Source of the DNA: Sipunculus nudus
Lineage: Eukaryota > Annelida > Sipuncula > Golfingiida > Sipunculidae
DNA: 64,000 bases
Direction of reading: 5' to 3'
NCBI GenBank assembly: GCA_026874595.1
Contig: CM049318.1
Coordinates: 32,086,956-32,150,955, forward strand
A program made the position numbers and the translations under genes. Under the pieces are notes generated by a model that had not been told where the DNA came from, did not search any database, and was given only the letters and a program-made list of their open reading frames with translations. Below, piece by piece: positions 12,001 to 25,900 of this stretch. The number at the start of each line of letters is the position of its first letter. Position 1 is the first letter of the stretch.

Positions 12001-15000
12001 TTTGTGACAGCTTATAACCACACCACAATGTGTTTAATGAAAATGGCAAGGGCAGATTGCACATGTTCAGACAAGCCCTACATGATGTTGGAAAATAAAG
12101 ATGATTGAAAAATCAGCCCCTCACAACATTGAATAAATGTTGGTTCACTAAGTCAGCATATACAACTTTATCATTGTTTTAGTCACAAAATAATTCAAGT
12201 CACAGTCAGAATTGAAGGCTGTTGGATTGTCAGAGACAGTTTTTATAGGATTCATTTATTTCCCATTAAAACACTCAGTTTGTTTGGTGTCTGGTATGTC
12301 ACATGTTGCATTGTCAAATCATGACTGTAATTGCATGTGTATCAATCTGCACTGACTTAAAACAGCATTCTTTATAATACACATAGACACATATAGAGCG
12401 TAACCTGTTTAATAAGACTGGTCATCCTAATCAATGGAATACCCCGGAATACCGCCTAAATTAAAAACCATCCAGGCTTATATGATACGTTTAACCATTT
12501 TCAATAGAGAGAAGGGCTAAATCGGAATTTTAAATTGTCATCATATTACTGGTAAACACCTTACAGACCAGCGCTATCTTTTACCACTTACCATGCATTC
12601 CGCTACACAAGCTAGATAGACCCGGTCTGTAAGGTCTTTACCAGTACTCTGATGACAATTTAAAATTCTGGTTTAGCCCATCCCTATAATGAAAATGATT
12701 ATTTATTGGCTTAAACGTATCATAGTAGCCTCAATGGTCTTTGATTATAGGGTATTTTTACCATGTAAGTGGTATTTAAGCGGTATTCTGGGGTATTCCC
12801 CAGTATTCGTTTGTTTAGGACCACCGTAATGAGACCACCCTTGGTACTCAGTAAATGGTGTAGTATATAACAGGCGGTCCCCCAAAACACCGGTGTTTAC
12901 ACCAGTGTTTTGGGTATCTGTGACAAAACACCTTGAAACACCCACTCAAATGGTGTCGTATATTACAGATGGTCCCCCCTTAAGACCCAAAACACCGGTG
13001 TTTTGGGTATCTGTGACAAAACACCACGAAACACCCACTCAACTTCAAATCTGAACCCAAAACGTAACACCAATCAATAAATAATCATGTGATGAATCTG
13101 CAATATTGTTTCATAAATTTATGACATAAAGATAAAAACGAGTGTTTCTTGCCGTAGTCGGATCACCGGTGCCCAAGGCAGCCATTTATTCCAGCTATGA
13201 CCCTGCCCCCTAGTGGCGCAAGTCGCAATCAAGCAGCGCACTTGTCAGTTGTACAAAAAACTATTGCTTTCTTTTATTTTACATAATATTGGCACAATTC
13301 TGCATTACCATATGCAACAGATGATGGTTTATTAACTAAAGCCAGTGTTTCGCTTCAAATTCGAATTTAAAAGGGTGTTTCGAGGTGTTTCGTCACACAT
13401 ACCCAAATCACTGGTGTTTTGGGTGTTTAGGCGGACCTATTACAGGTGGTCTTGTCAGACAGGTCAGTTATAACCAATGGGAAAGCTAATGATTGGTGCA
13501 GGGATGGTCTTTATAGACAGGTGGTCTTATTAGACAGGTGGTCTTTAAGAATTCCCCTCAACTCTGACTGATGTTTTGGCAGTCTTCCAGCCTTCCTAAT
13601 GATGTTCAATGGAGCAGGGAAGCAAAGCTGCACCAGATCAGACTTCGTATCAGATAAAATTATACTGAATGATTAAATACAGTTATTTTATGGTAATATT
13701 TAAACATATCAATTTTGATTTTGCTTTCCATTGTAAGCTTATGTTAATACACCAGGTTTAAAGACACTAAACCCACTAATGCAACTACAAATCCAAACCT
13801 ACAATTGGTATACATTGATAAAATTCTGGATCAATGGTTATACTGTTCTATATGGCAGGGGAACCATTTTACGACCGGTAACCTGAACACCAGTGTCAAA
13901 TGCATACACTGTAAAACATTACAAACCCTGAGGGAATGCATTTCCTTCGGAGGGAATTTAGTTCCAAAACTTAAATTCCCTGAGGGAATTTAACTTTTTC
14001 AACATTTTGAATCCTGCATTGAATTAATTAAGTATTTCTGCTTTCTCATGGGGAATTAATTAACATGCACCTTATGGTGGAACAAAATAAATGTTTTTAA
14101 ATTGCTTATCACAGCTGTGTAACACCTGTTGTGCAGAAGTTCTAAAATAAGTGTTGCACGCTCTGAAACATAATTACATCATGCAGCTAAAACAGCTGCA
14201 GCATAGTCAGACTTCCTGGTGTTGAGTAAAGTGTAAAGTAAAGTCTGGTATAATATGACTCAGACCTTAAAGCTAGAGCCTCAGTAAAACCTTAGAACAA
14301 AAATGGTTATCTATGTTATAATTAGCTGCCTGCAGCAACAAAACGTCTTGCACCATTAGCAGAAGACTATTTTGTCACCTCCCCATATGTAGAGATTGAT
14401 AAGTAGTATAAATTTTTTTTTCCAGAAAAGGCAGTTTTATGATCAGTTCCACAAATGGGGTGACATTAAACTTTTTCACCATCTCAAAACTATCTTGTTT
14501 CAATACAACTGCAACATATTGGCAACTGTAAGTGCGTTTACCGGTAGTAAACCTTAGTTATTGTGTATTTTGGTCCATGAAGACACTGGTCGTACTGCGC
14601 ATGACAGCCATGACAGAAGCAGTAAGAATGTATACACAGCAGCGACAATGCTATGTGTACTGGTCTCATTTTATGAGGGTTATAGACATATTTAAATAAG
14701 GAATTACTGCAATTAGCTTATCATAATAGAATTTTTTCTATAAAACATGAGATGCCTGAGATGCAGATGGGGTTTCTCCCTTTTATAGACATAGATCATA
14801 CCGAGCTTAGAATCCCATGCAGGTGCATACATTGGGTAGTGACTAAAAAGTACTCACAGATATATTTATTGTTTAAGTCACCCTTGGTGGCAATGTTAAA
14901 ATAAATGGTGAGGGCACTTGACCTCTGAAACAGAAATATCTGTGGTCACACCTTGTAAATACCAATTTATTGGCCTTGAACTGTTGGGAATGATGCCAAG

Positions 15001-18000
15001 TGTGTCAAGGGTTTTTTATGCCCCCGCCACAAAGTGGCCGGGGCATATAATTTTACCCATGTCCGTCCTTCCGTCCTTCCGTCCTTCCGAAATCAAACAG
15101 TTGTACGGACTTTTTTTCGCAATGCCTGCAGATATTGGCCTGATTTTTGGTGTGTGGGCAGATAATGACCAGTTACAGATTGAGTTCGCATTTCGTCCCG
15201 GCTTACCTACTTTTGACTGTTTTACGGCTCCTAAACTTTGAAAATTTCATGAAAAATTGAAATTTGCATGACAAATACACATGTACGGACTTTTTTCGCA
15301 ATGCCTGCAGATATTGGCCTGATTTTTGGTGTGTGGGCAGATAATGACCAGTTACAGATTGAGTTCGCGTTTCTTCCCGGTTGACCTACTTTTGACCGTT
15401 TTACGGCTCCTTAACTTAGAAAATTTCATGAAAAATAGAAATTTTCATGACAAATACACATGTACAGACTTTTTTCGCAGTGCTTGCAGAAATTGGCCTG
15501 ATTTTGGCTGTGTATGCAGATATTGACCAGTTACAGATCGAGTTCGCGTTTCCTCCCGGTTGACCTACTTTTGATCGTTTTACGGCTCCTTAACTTAAAA
15601 AATTTCATGAAAAATAGAAATTTTCATGACAAATACACATGTATGGACTTTTTTTCGCAATGCCTGCAGATATTGGCCTAATTTTTGGTGTGTATGCAGA
15701 TATTGACCAGTTACAGATCGAGTTCGCGTTTCCTCCTCGTTGACCTACTTTTGACCATTTACGGCTCCTTAACTTAGAAAATTTCATGAAAAATAGAAAT
15801 TTTCATGACAAACTACACATGTACGGACTTTTTTTCACAATGCCTGCAGATATTGGCCTGATTTTTGGTGTGTATGCAGATAATGACTAGTTACAGATCG
15901 AGTTCGCGTTTCGTCCCGGTTGACCTACTTTCGATTGTTTTAAGGCTCCTAAACATAGAAAATTTCATGAAAAATATAAATTTTCATGACAAATGTACAT
16001 GTACAGCCATTTTTAGCCCTCAGCTCATAGGCTGATGGGCTATTGTCGTCACCCAAGCTGTCCGTCTATCCGTCCATCTGTCTGTCGGGTGTCAGTCTGT
16101 CAGTCCGTCCGTTCCGCGTCTGTTAACTTTTACCTTGTGAGCGGGATATCTCTAAAAGGATTCACTGTTGGAATTTTATTTCCTCAGTGAAGATGTATAT
16201 CGATAAAATCTCGATCAAATTCATCGAAGATGGGTGACCTTGACCCATTTTTAGCTCAGCTGACTATAAGTCATCTGAGCTATAGTCGTGGTCCATTGTC
16301 CGTTGTCCGTCCGTCTGTCCGTCCGTCCGTAGATGTGGCACCTTTTGAAACCATAAGACCTAGGAATCCAAAATTCGGCATAATGTTAGATGTCCCCAAG
16401 ATCTCCTACCAAGCCTAAAACTGGGTCTTTGCAACTTCGTTCCTTTGAGAAATTAAGGAAAAACCTCAATTTTTTATTAAAAACCTATTTTCACACTTCA
16501 GGACTGCCTTATATCAAAACCACTCATCTGTTTTTCCTCATATTTACCATAAATATTCATCTATATAGTTCCTATGTACATGCCAGAAATTATGCCTGTA
16601 TTATTTAATTTAAAAAAGTTATGGGCCCAAACATAATGCATTTTGTAAAAAATCAGGAAAGATATTTGATCACTTAACACAAAAAATGTTAAAGCTATGG
16701 ACCTTTTTTCCAGTAATATAACTTTAATTAATCAAAATTAAATTGTATACCCAAAATTAGATGAAAATCTTTTAAATTTTTTAAAATATTAATAAAATAA
16801 AAAATTGGTACCTTAAATTTTGCTCAACTTTGACCATGGCACGCTTTTTTCCTGTAAGTACTGTGGATATAATTTTCACAGCATGTTTTTGTTAGCATTT
16901 CAACTGTTAACACCAAAAATTTGAAACCAGTTGATGAAAAACTGTAGATTTTATTCAAGTTTTCAAGCACCATGTAACATATTGTTTACATCAAGCTAGT
17001 GTTATGCAGTTTGCAAGAGCTCAGCTCCCCAGCTTCAGCTCTAAGTTCCTTAAATTCGGCATACAGTTAGATGTCTCCAAAATCCCCTACCATGCCAAGA
17101 ATTTGGTCACTAGGACTTAATACCTTCGAGATATTAATGAAAAACTTCATTTTTCCATTAAAAACCCATTGTTACACTTCAAGACTGCTTAATATCTAAA
17201 CCACTGATCTGACTTTAATCATAAATAATATACATATTTTTCATTCTCTATGTACATGCCAGAATGATGTCAGTATTGCGTAATTGTTTTAAGTTATGGG
17301 CCCAAACATAATGCACTTTGTAAAAAATCAAGAAATATATTTACTCCCTTAACAAGGGCATTGCTGAAGCTAGATTTTTTTGTCAGGGATGTAACATTAT
17401 TTAATCAAGATTCAATTGAATACCCAAAATTAGTTCTGAATTTTTCAAATTTTATAAGTTATTAGTATAAATATAAAATTAGTACCTTAAATTTTTCCCA
17501 ACTGTGACCATGGCACGTTTGTTTCCTGTGAGCATTGTTGATATTATTTTCATATCATGCACACATAAGGCTTTCAGCTTTTTAGTTTAGAAAGCTGAAA
17601 GAAATTGGCCAAAAATTGTAGCTTTTATTAATGTTTTTTATGAGACCCTGTCAGACTTTGGCTCTCTCCAGCCCCTCTTGAGTCACCTGTATTATGCATG
17701 CTTGAGGCGAGGCATACACGGAATCCAGGCAGCTTATGGCCAGCCACAGTTGATCCAGGTGTCCAACCCAACTCATCTAGTAGTTTTAACCAACAACATA
17801 ACAATAAACAATAAATTAATTAATTTTTATTGGTTTTTAATAACAAATTAAAGAAAAATAGAAAAGGAATTTGTTAGTTTATAATAACAGGAAATTAACT
17901 TGCTGTTACTGATGATATAAGAATCTTGTATCGATGGGTAGAATGTCACATATTCCAAATAACACCATGCAGTCTCCTATGGCATTTTTCAGTTCAATTT

Positions 18001-19853
18001 TAATGATAAAGAAGTAAATCATATTATTCATTACTAATCATTAGGGATCATATGAAGGAAATTAATGATAGACAAAGATGCAGTTGATAATATTAATCTA
18101 GATTCCTACTGTGTCTAGTGTGTACATTGATGTGAAATTAGCCTAAAATGAATTTTTTACAGTTATTTTTTAATATAAATAAAAGCCATAAAACCAGGTA
18201 CTTATGATCATTATTTAAATGTGTGAATTTTGTATATTCTGGATTCTCAACATCATTGTTTGGTGAAAACTGAATAAATACCAGACATGGTGCGAATACT
18301 TTGTAATTGTATTTAAATACGAATATGATTATGTACACCATTATAAAATTTCTTGCATAAAGAATGGGAATTCAGGTAAAAATGAAAGTATATGAATTGT
18401 GCAAATACTTTCAAAATGTATTCATGAATACATTCATGAATTTATTCTTCAATATTTTTTTAATAATCATATCAGTTATATTTCATTTTGAAAAATCATA
18501 TGATTCTCTTATTATTTTTAATAAAAATTATATTTGGGACAATATTTGTAATTTTTTTTAATAAATAGTTAAACTCTTATATTATATGTTCTGCTTATAA
18601 GTTTTATGGCCAAGTCAAAATCTGTGTGACAATAGTACTCCATTTGTTAATAAAATAAATGAAATCAATCCTCTTCCCTGTCTCCAAAGGTACTATCAAA
18701 ATCATACATAAGCTAAACAACAACAACTCATAATACAGCTTTTATTTATTACCACACAAAACCAGCATGTGCCTCATTTCTAAATCATATTTTTTTTCAT
18801 ATATAACAGCTGAGCGTCGTGACCCATAGGTCCCTTGTTCTACTTTTTAGAGCTGATTATAGAAAAACACTCAGAAGCTTATATCTCAGGAACCATTGTG
18901 TGGATTTTCACAAAACTTACTATGATCATTGGGACTGACGGTCTGTACGTGCTGCACAATTTTGGTGGCATCACCTGCAGTTTCTGATTTTTTAATGAAA
19001 TTTTATCGGATTTTTCAATTTTGGCCTTTGTGCAGGAGATCTCCAAAGGTATTCAACTAAGGAACTTCATTACTTCAGTGCTTTTGCATCATATTTACAA
19101 AATCTTGGTCAGGTTCAAAGATGGGTGGTCTTGACCTACTTTTCAAGGTCACAGAGCTTAGTATAGAAAAAAAACTTAGGGGGATATTTCTCAGGAAGCA
19201 TTTGGTGGATTGTTATAAAACATGGTACATACCTCTCCAATTTAAATTTATAACTGATTACCAGCTTTTGCTAATATTCTAGTTTCGCAATGCAATGCTT
19301 ACAGATACTGGCCCAATGTTTGGTCTGTGTGCGCATAATGACCACTTACAGGTTGAGTTCGCGTTTCGTCCCAGTTAACCTATTCTTGACCATATGACAG
19401 ATCCTGAACATAGAAAATTTCATGAAAGACAGAAATTTTTATGAAAAATGCACATGTATGGACTTTTTTTCACAATGCCTGCATACTGGCCTGATTTTTG
19501 GTGTGTTCCTTGATAATGACCCGTTACAGATCGAGTTTGCATTTTGCCCTTCTTGACCTACTTTTGACCATACAACACTTCCTGAACTTAAACAAATTTT
19601 ACAAAATTTAACAAATGTTTCTAATTTGCCCCAGGCAGGGGCATTCGTGTCGTACCGACACATCTAGTTTTTCCCATCAATTATAGTTTTATGAATTCAC
19701 ATTTAGGGCTATTTGGAATGCCATCTATGTTGAAAAGCTATGCATATCAGGCAAACTGACCCTATGGAAAACTTGGATGTCACAAATAAGATGTTGGAAC
19801 TATTGGTACAAGTACTAGTATATGATTTATTCTCTGAATTAGAGGTCAGTTGG

Positions 19854-19923
<70 letters not shown>

Positions 19924-22900
19924 GACAAAGTATATAACATTGTGCTGTGGTGTGAGGGTTACAAAAACAAAGACTGGCGGTAGAAGATTTTGTCCTTTTT
20001 TATGTAATGTTATTTCAATGATGTCACTGACATGTAAAAAAAAAAGTTAATAAAAAAAAAATGCTAATAATAAATAATAGGGGACAGTTCATCATATTAT
20101 TTTAAATGTGTTAGTTTAAATGTCCAAAGATTTAAATCATGTAGATCATCAGTAAATACTGTCTGTATGGCATCAATAACTGTGATATTTCTGCTTAAAG
20201 GTACATAATATTTTGCAAAAATAATTGTTTTATCTTACACTGTTATTCAATAAGGATAAATATAAAAGTTGACCAGCAAGACTTACTATCTTCCATTCAC
20301 CTGTTTTATACATTGTTATACTTCTGTGTGTGAGTAAACACAGTCCAACTGTGTCTGTTTACCAAAACAAGAATGAATGGTCAGAATCAATTCCTAATTA
20401 AATCAAGGAGAATAAAGATAAAAGAAGAAACACCAGCTGGAAGCCCCAGTGGGGCAGGTCAGACTTAAAACTGAAACAGACTAAAAAACACCAAAAAGCA
20501 CCAAGTTTATCACTTACTTCTACTTTCAAGTGGTTTTAAAATAGTACATTTGATTGAATCTGGTACAAATCAGCTTGCAAAAATGTGTAAACTGAGATTG
20601 TCAACATAACGGTAAAATGACAACTGTGAACGGGCATGTGGTGATTTTGTATGTAAAGTGGCCACCAGGTGTCAGCAGTGCATACAGGCACTACCAATAG
20701 AGGACGCCAGTGACAGTTGATAATGGTGGTGACAGTTGGCAGATTATTTTGACAATTATGTAAATATTTGTACCAATTTCAACAAAATTTTTTTTTAAAG
20801 ACCATTGATAAGTAGAAACAGGTGAGAATATTGGAGCATTTTTGTGGTTTTTTGGTCCTTTTCAGTGCTTTTTGGCCCTTTCAGTTATTAGTCTGACTAA
20901 AAGGGGCTACCATGTGGTGTGCATGATATGTTATTGTTTTGTGTCTCTGATTGTGCCCAGTGCAACCTATTTCAGACCTGTGTGCAATGGTATACTAATG
21001 GTTTCAATGCAAAATGTTGCCAGATACTGTAATATTTCAAGGAGAAAACACTATGCTTCATGAATATGTAACATGCTTTCCAATAAATATGTCACTTTCT
21101 TATATTAAGTCTTCCTTATGGTACCTTAGATTTTAATGTGGAGCAAGGTCTCAAAATAAGATCATAATCTTTAGTGTGGAACATGCAGTAATAAGTCAAA
21201 CCTTGGGTCACCCTCTCTGAAGAATAATCATCATTTGTGCAAAAGTAATCTATATATTTCAATCAATACAAAATTGCTGTTGTTGTAAATATTATGACAG
21301 TGCTTACACTCATATATAAATTTTGTATTCCAGGTGTACCGTCATGGAGCCAGAAGCCCTATGCAGACCTTTCCCACAGACCCAAATCGTCATCTCTGGA
21401 AGAAAGGATTTGGTCAGCTGACAAAGGTATTTAAATACAATACCATCTCTCAATTTCTTTCTGTTTAAGATCATATTGAATTCATCATATGGAATTCATA
21501 TAAGACAATAAGGAAGTGTTATTACTTTGCTATTGGTTAAATGCCACACTTTCTCATTTGTTCTGGTGCCAAGGTATGCTCTGTACACAGCGCGCCCTCA
21601 AGGAGACCTTCCACTCACATGCTGTGAGAAATGGAAGGATTTTTCAGGTTTGGCAATGCAGCCAACTGACGCAGGGTAAAACAAAATCTGATTGAATCAG
21701 CATGCAAACAAAGATGGATGCTCCCATGCAGAGCTCATAAACCAAAATTTGATTGGCTCAGCATGTAAACAAAGATAACTGTGCCCATGCAGTTTTTGTT
21801 GTGCAGCACTGCAAGAGAGGATATTTGTAAACAGTGGGTGATTATTAATGGACCTTAAACCTCACCATCAAGTTAGTGTAGACACTGTCCTGAGAGGTAA
21901 CGATTGCATCCTGTGTATTCCAATGGAGGTGGTTTAATATTACACTGCAAGGAATTCCACAAAGACAGCAGTTACAGTGGAGCAAATAGTGAGCATATTG
22001 TAACCACAGCCCCTGGAGTGTAGTGCCAAGGCATTGAACAAGGTGATTAATAATACAATTTTAATTTCATTAAAAAAAGCAGGTGGAAAGGAGTATTAAA
22101 TTTGAATGGATTTCACCCATTTTTTAAACATAAAGAGACATAAAACATCACTTTCTGATAGATATCAAAAAGAAAATTGAATTTTTTATTTGTATACATT
22201 TGAGTCTTTGGCATTACTTATTTTTAAATAGGATCTTGGCATTTACTTTGAGAGGAAACTTAAATTGGTCCAATTTTTTTGCTAAAAGTCTTGTTATCCC
22301 AAAGACCAATTGGATGTTCCCATTGATCTTAGAGTTCTCTGTCCATTGACCAAGAGTATCATGTTGCCTCTGATACTCCTCTTGTTATTATGCACTGTCA
22401 CTGTAAATGGTGACAGAAAAATTTGAATTACTGGAAATATAATGAATGGACATTTGTGGTATTTAGCATTTTAAGTGATAAGATTCAGATGGTTGAGCCT
22501 ACCATAAAGTTCCCAATAGAAGTCATCACTTTTATTAGGAAAATGACTTCTAAAGACCAAATTTGTTTTGCAAAGTGAGAATACTACTTGTATTATGTAC
22601 TTATCCTTGCAAAGCAAGTTTTGCGAGTACATGGGACAACATATGTAGACTTCTAATAGGGACGTGCCTTCTATAAGGAATTTTTAAAATGTTTAAAAAG
22701 GCATCCTGCTGAGGTCTTTGGCTATTTGTATAGATTTAAAGAAAGGGTCCTTTATAACAATTATATTAGCAGCAGATGTATATATATGGAGAGATAGTAA
22801 GATTAAGAATAGATTAAGATTTAGATCTAAATGAGGTAAGATTATATTCCATATTACATTTCTTATTAGATTAGATAGCTTAGGTTATATAGATTAGATT

Positions 22901-25900
22901 AGATGGTTTAGTTTAGATAGATAGATAGAATAGATAGATGGATAAGATAGACTAGATAGATAGAAATAATTAACTGTCAGGTAGAAATGATTTGATAAGA
23001 AATGTTTTTATCACAAATATAATTAGTAAAATAAGTATTGGTTCAGGCAGGCAGTAATTTGTTAACACATTAAATAATGTGCATGTTTCTTCTTCTTAAA
23101 GCGTGGTATGGCAGAACACTTCCAACTGGGCCAGTTCTTCCAAGCAAGATACGTTAATGATTCAAGTCACCAGATATTATCTGGAGAATACAGTGTGTCA
23201 GAGGTGAGGTCATTTAGTGCTTACTTTACTTTTGCTAAATTGTTCACCTTAAAACAAGATTTGTAACAAGTATAGATTATTTATAATGTGAAATATAAGG
23301 GCTTTCTAATTGCCATGGAGTTTACAAAAGGTTCTAAAGCTAAAAATCTAGAATTCTTTTATCAGTGGTCTGATTTCTTCAGTAGATCCATATCAGATAT
23401 AAATTGCATGTTGAAGACAATAGAAATATCGTCTCTGTTGCTTGTGTTATTTTCACTTTTTCATATGACATACAGGAAAACATTTTAAAACATATATTAG
23501 AAATGCTGTTTGTTTAACTTTTAGCTCAGCTGACTGTAAGTCTTCTGTTTCAGTGCTAATAAATTATCCATGTTATATATACATTGTCTCAATCCATACT
23601 TCATTAACAATACATGAAAGAGAAACCATCATCTTCTAGTGGTTGAATAAGTGTACTCATATGAGTAAATAAGCACCAGCAGTCACTTTTGCTTTTCTTT
23701 TGTGACAGTTTCAATTTTCATAATAGAAGAACCTTTCAAATGCTTTTTAACAGAAGCATCACAAGGCACCAAAGCTGTGCCTTAAAGGGGCATATTCTGT
23801 TATCTGACATAATTCAACTAAAGATGATATCTTTAGCCTTAAATAAAAATAGGCCAGAAAATGCCGATTCCACCCCTCACTGGCTTTTCATTACATTTAC
23901 ATCCATGTGTTTATAAGATAAAGGGGTCTGCCTAAATAATCCAAACACATTCAACAAGGACATCTGGTGGCAAGACAGAGGAATCAGGGTTTGGCAAAGG
24001 CTGTTCTGCAACTCTTGATGTTTCAACTTTTGCAGTGTTAAATAACAGCTTGTAGATAAACTAGCTCATTCATTCATCACAGAGGCATTATCAGAATTTT
24101 TTTATAACAGAAATTACGTACAGTTCATTAATATGTACAAATTAATCCAGAAATAACACCATTTCTACAGGGAAGATAGGGGTATAGCTTGCTTTAATTA
24201 ACTGGTTTTATTTTCAGATCGTAATTAACAGCACAAATGTAGACCGGACACTGATGAGTGCCCAGGCCAACCTAGCAGGACTCTACACTCCGAGTCCAGA
24301 TGAAATGTTTGAAAACAGCCTGCCATGGCAGCCGATACCAGTTCACACCAAACCGGTAGATGAGGACTATGTGAGTGTCAAAGGAAGGGGTACACTCCTT
24401 ACACAGCTGTTATACACTGCAATCGCCCCTGGTCTCCTTCTCTTTAACCGCTGCATTGTTTAGCAAGCATGTGGAGGTCTCAAAGCTAATGCTGGCACAG
24501 AGCCAAGAATCAGACCAGTGAGAGGGGGTTTTGAAGTAGATTTGATGCACTATGCAATACCAGGACCTCATTGGTCTAATTATAATTCTTTGCACTGTGC
24601 AAACCTCTAAAAGCTTGCAATACAAAGTAGTGTGTTAAAAAAAGGGGATATAAAATGACTGTAGTGTGGAACTATTGCACGAGTAGTTTTAAGAAGGGGG
24701 AGGCATAACACTATGTGTGACAGGGTAAAGCTTTTGTTTAACATGAATATTATATTGTTCTAAATGTAAGAAGCTTACTGTAAAATTAGTTAGTTACAAA
24801 TTTCAGGGTTGAACTGGTAAGAATCATATGATTGTGTAATGCATTAATGTCTGTCTAGCTTTTTACTGTGTTTGTTTTATTATGTTAGAAAGGTACATTA
24901 AAAAATTGCAGTAATATATAGATAACCTCATGGTGTTAGTTCATTTTGACTGAAAAATCAAAAGTTTCCCACAAAACCATCCTGATACACAGACATACTA
25001 TCTTCAATTTACCTGTTTAATATGTTGTTTAGGTCCTGTGTGTCAGAAAATACATATCTGTTTACCTTAACAAGAATGCATAACCAGGGTTCTGATTTGA
25101 CACTGGCATGACAACTAAAACACCTTAAGGAAGCTTCAACATTCTTGATTTTTAACTTAATTCGTACAGCCACCAGGGGGTGTTAGACCTTGGAAGTAGA
25201 GACTTTTATCTGTAGGTACATTTTAGTTTGACATAATATAGTTAAAATGTATTTGCATCATTAGATTTCTTTCCTTACATCAATGTTCATATTTGTTTTT
25301 TTTTTTTTGTTTTTTTTTCTCAGATACTCAGTGTGGATGTCCCATGCCCTAAAGCTGAAGCTCTCGAAGAAGAAATTTTGAACTCTCCTGAGATCCAGAA
25401 AGAGGAAAAGGAAAATGAGGTGTCGTACTGTTTTCATTCTTAACCAGTTATCTAAAACATAGACTCTTTACACAGTGGTTATCACATTCCATATCTCTGG
25501 TTTAAACTGTAAGATTCTTTCTCAGTCTCAAGGGCTGACAACAAGAGAGGAGTGTTGTGGTTTTAAAAAATGTCAGAGTTGGAGGCCCAATGCGATTGCA
25601 CAATGCAATAGAGTGATCTATATTCCTAAAATTTTTTTAACAAAAACCTCAAGATGCCATCCACCCATTTGTTTATGGGGCAAAAATCCCAACCATAAAA
25701 CCCAGGAAGTTCAAATTTAACATGCTACCTAATATGATCTGTGTGGAAAACAAAAGTAGATCACTGTAACCTTTATTCTCTGACTTTAAACTCCATGGCT
25801 AACTGGAACAGATAGGGCCTCTTTGGGAACTGAAAAAGACCCAGGAAGTTTAAAACTTTAGATTTGTAAGTTTAGCACAGAGACCAGTCTGTTGTGGGCA

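Noticed and set aside
14918-15787. Open frames with HVRPS or GLIFGVWADND-type words
   Set aside because: They follow the 179-bp tandem repeat and the GTCC-rich repeat; conservation is at the DNA level between units and the frames change from unit to unit.
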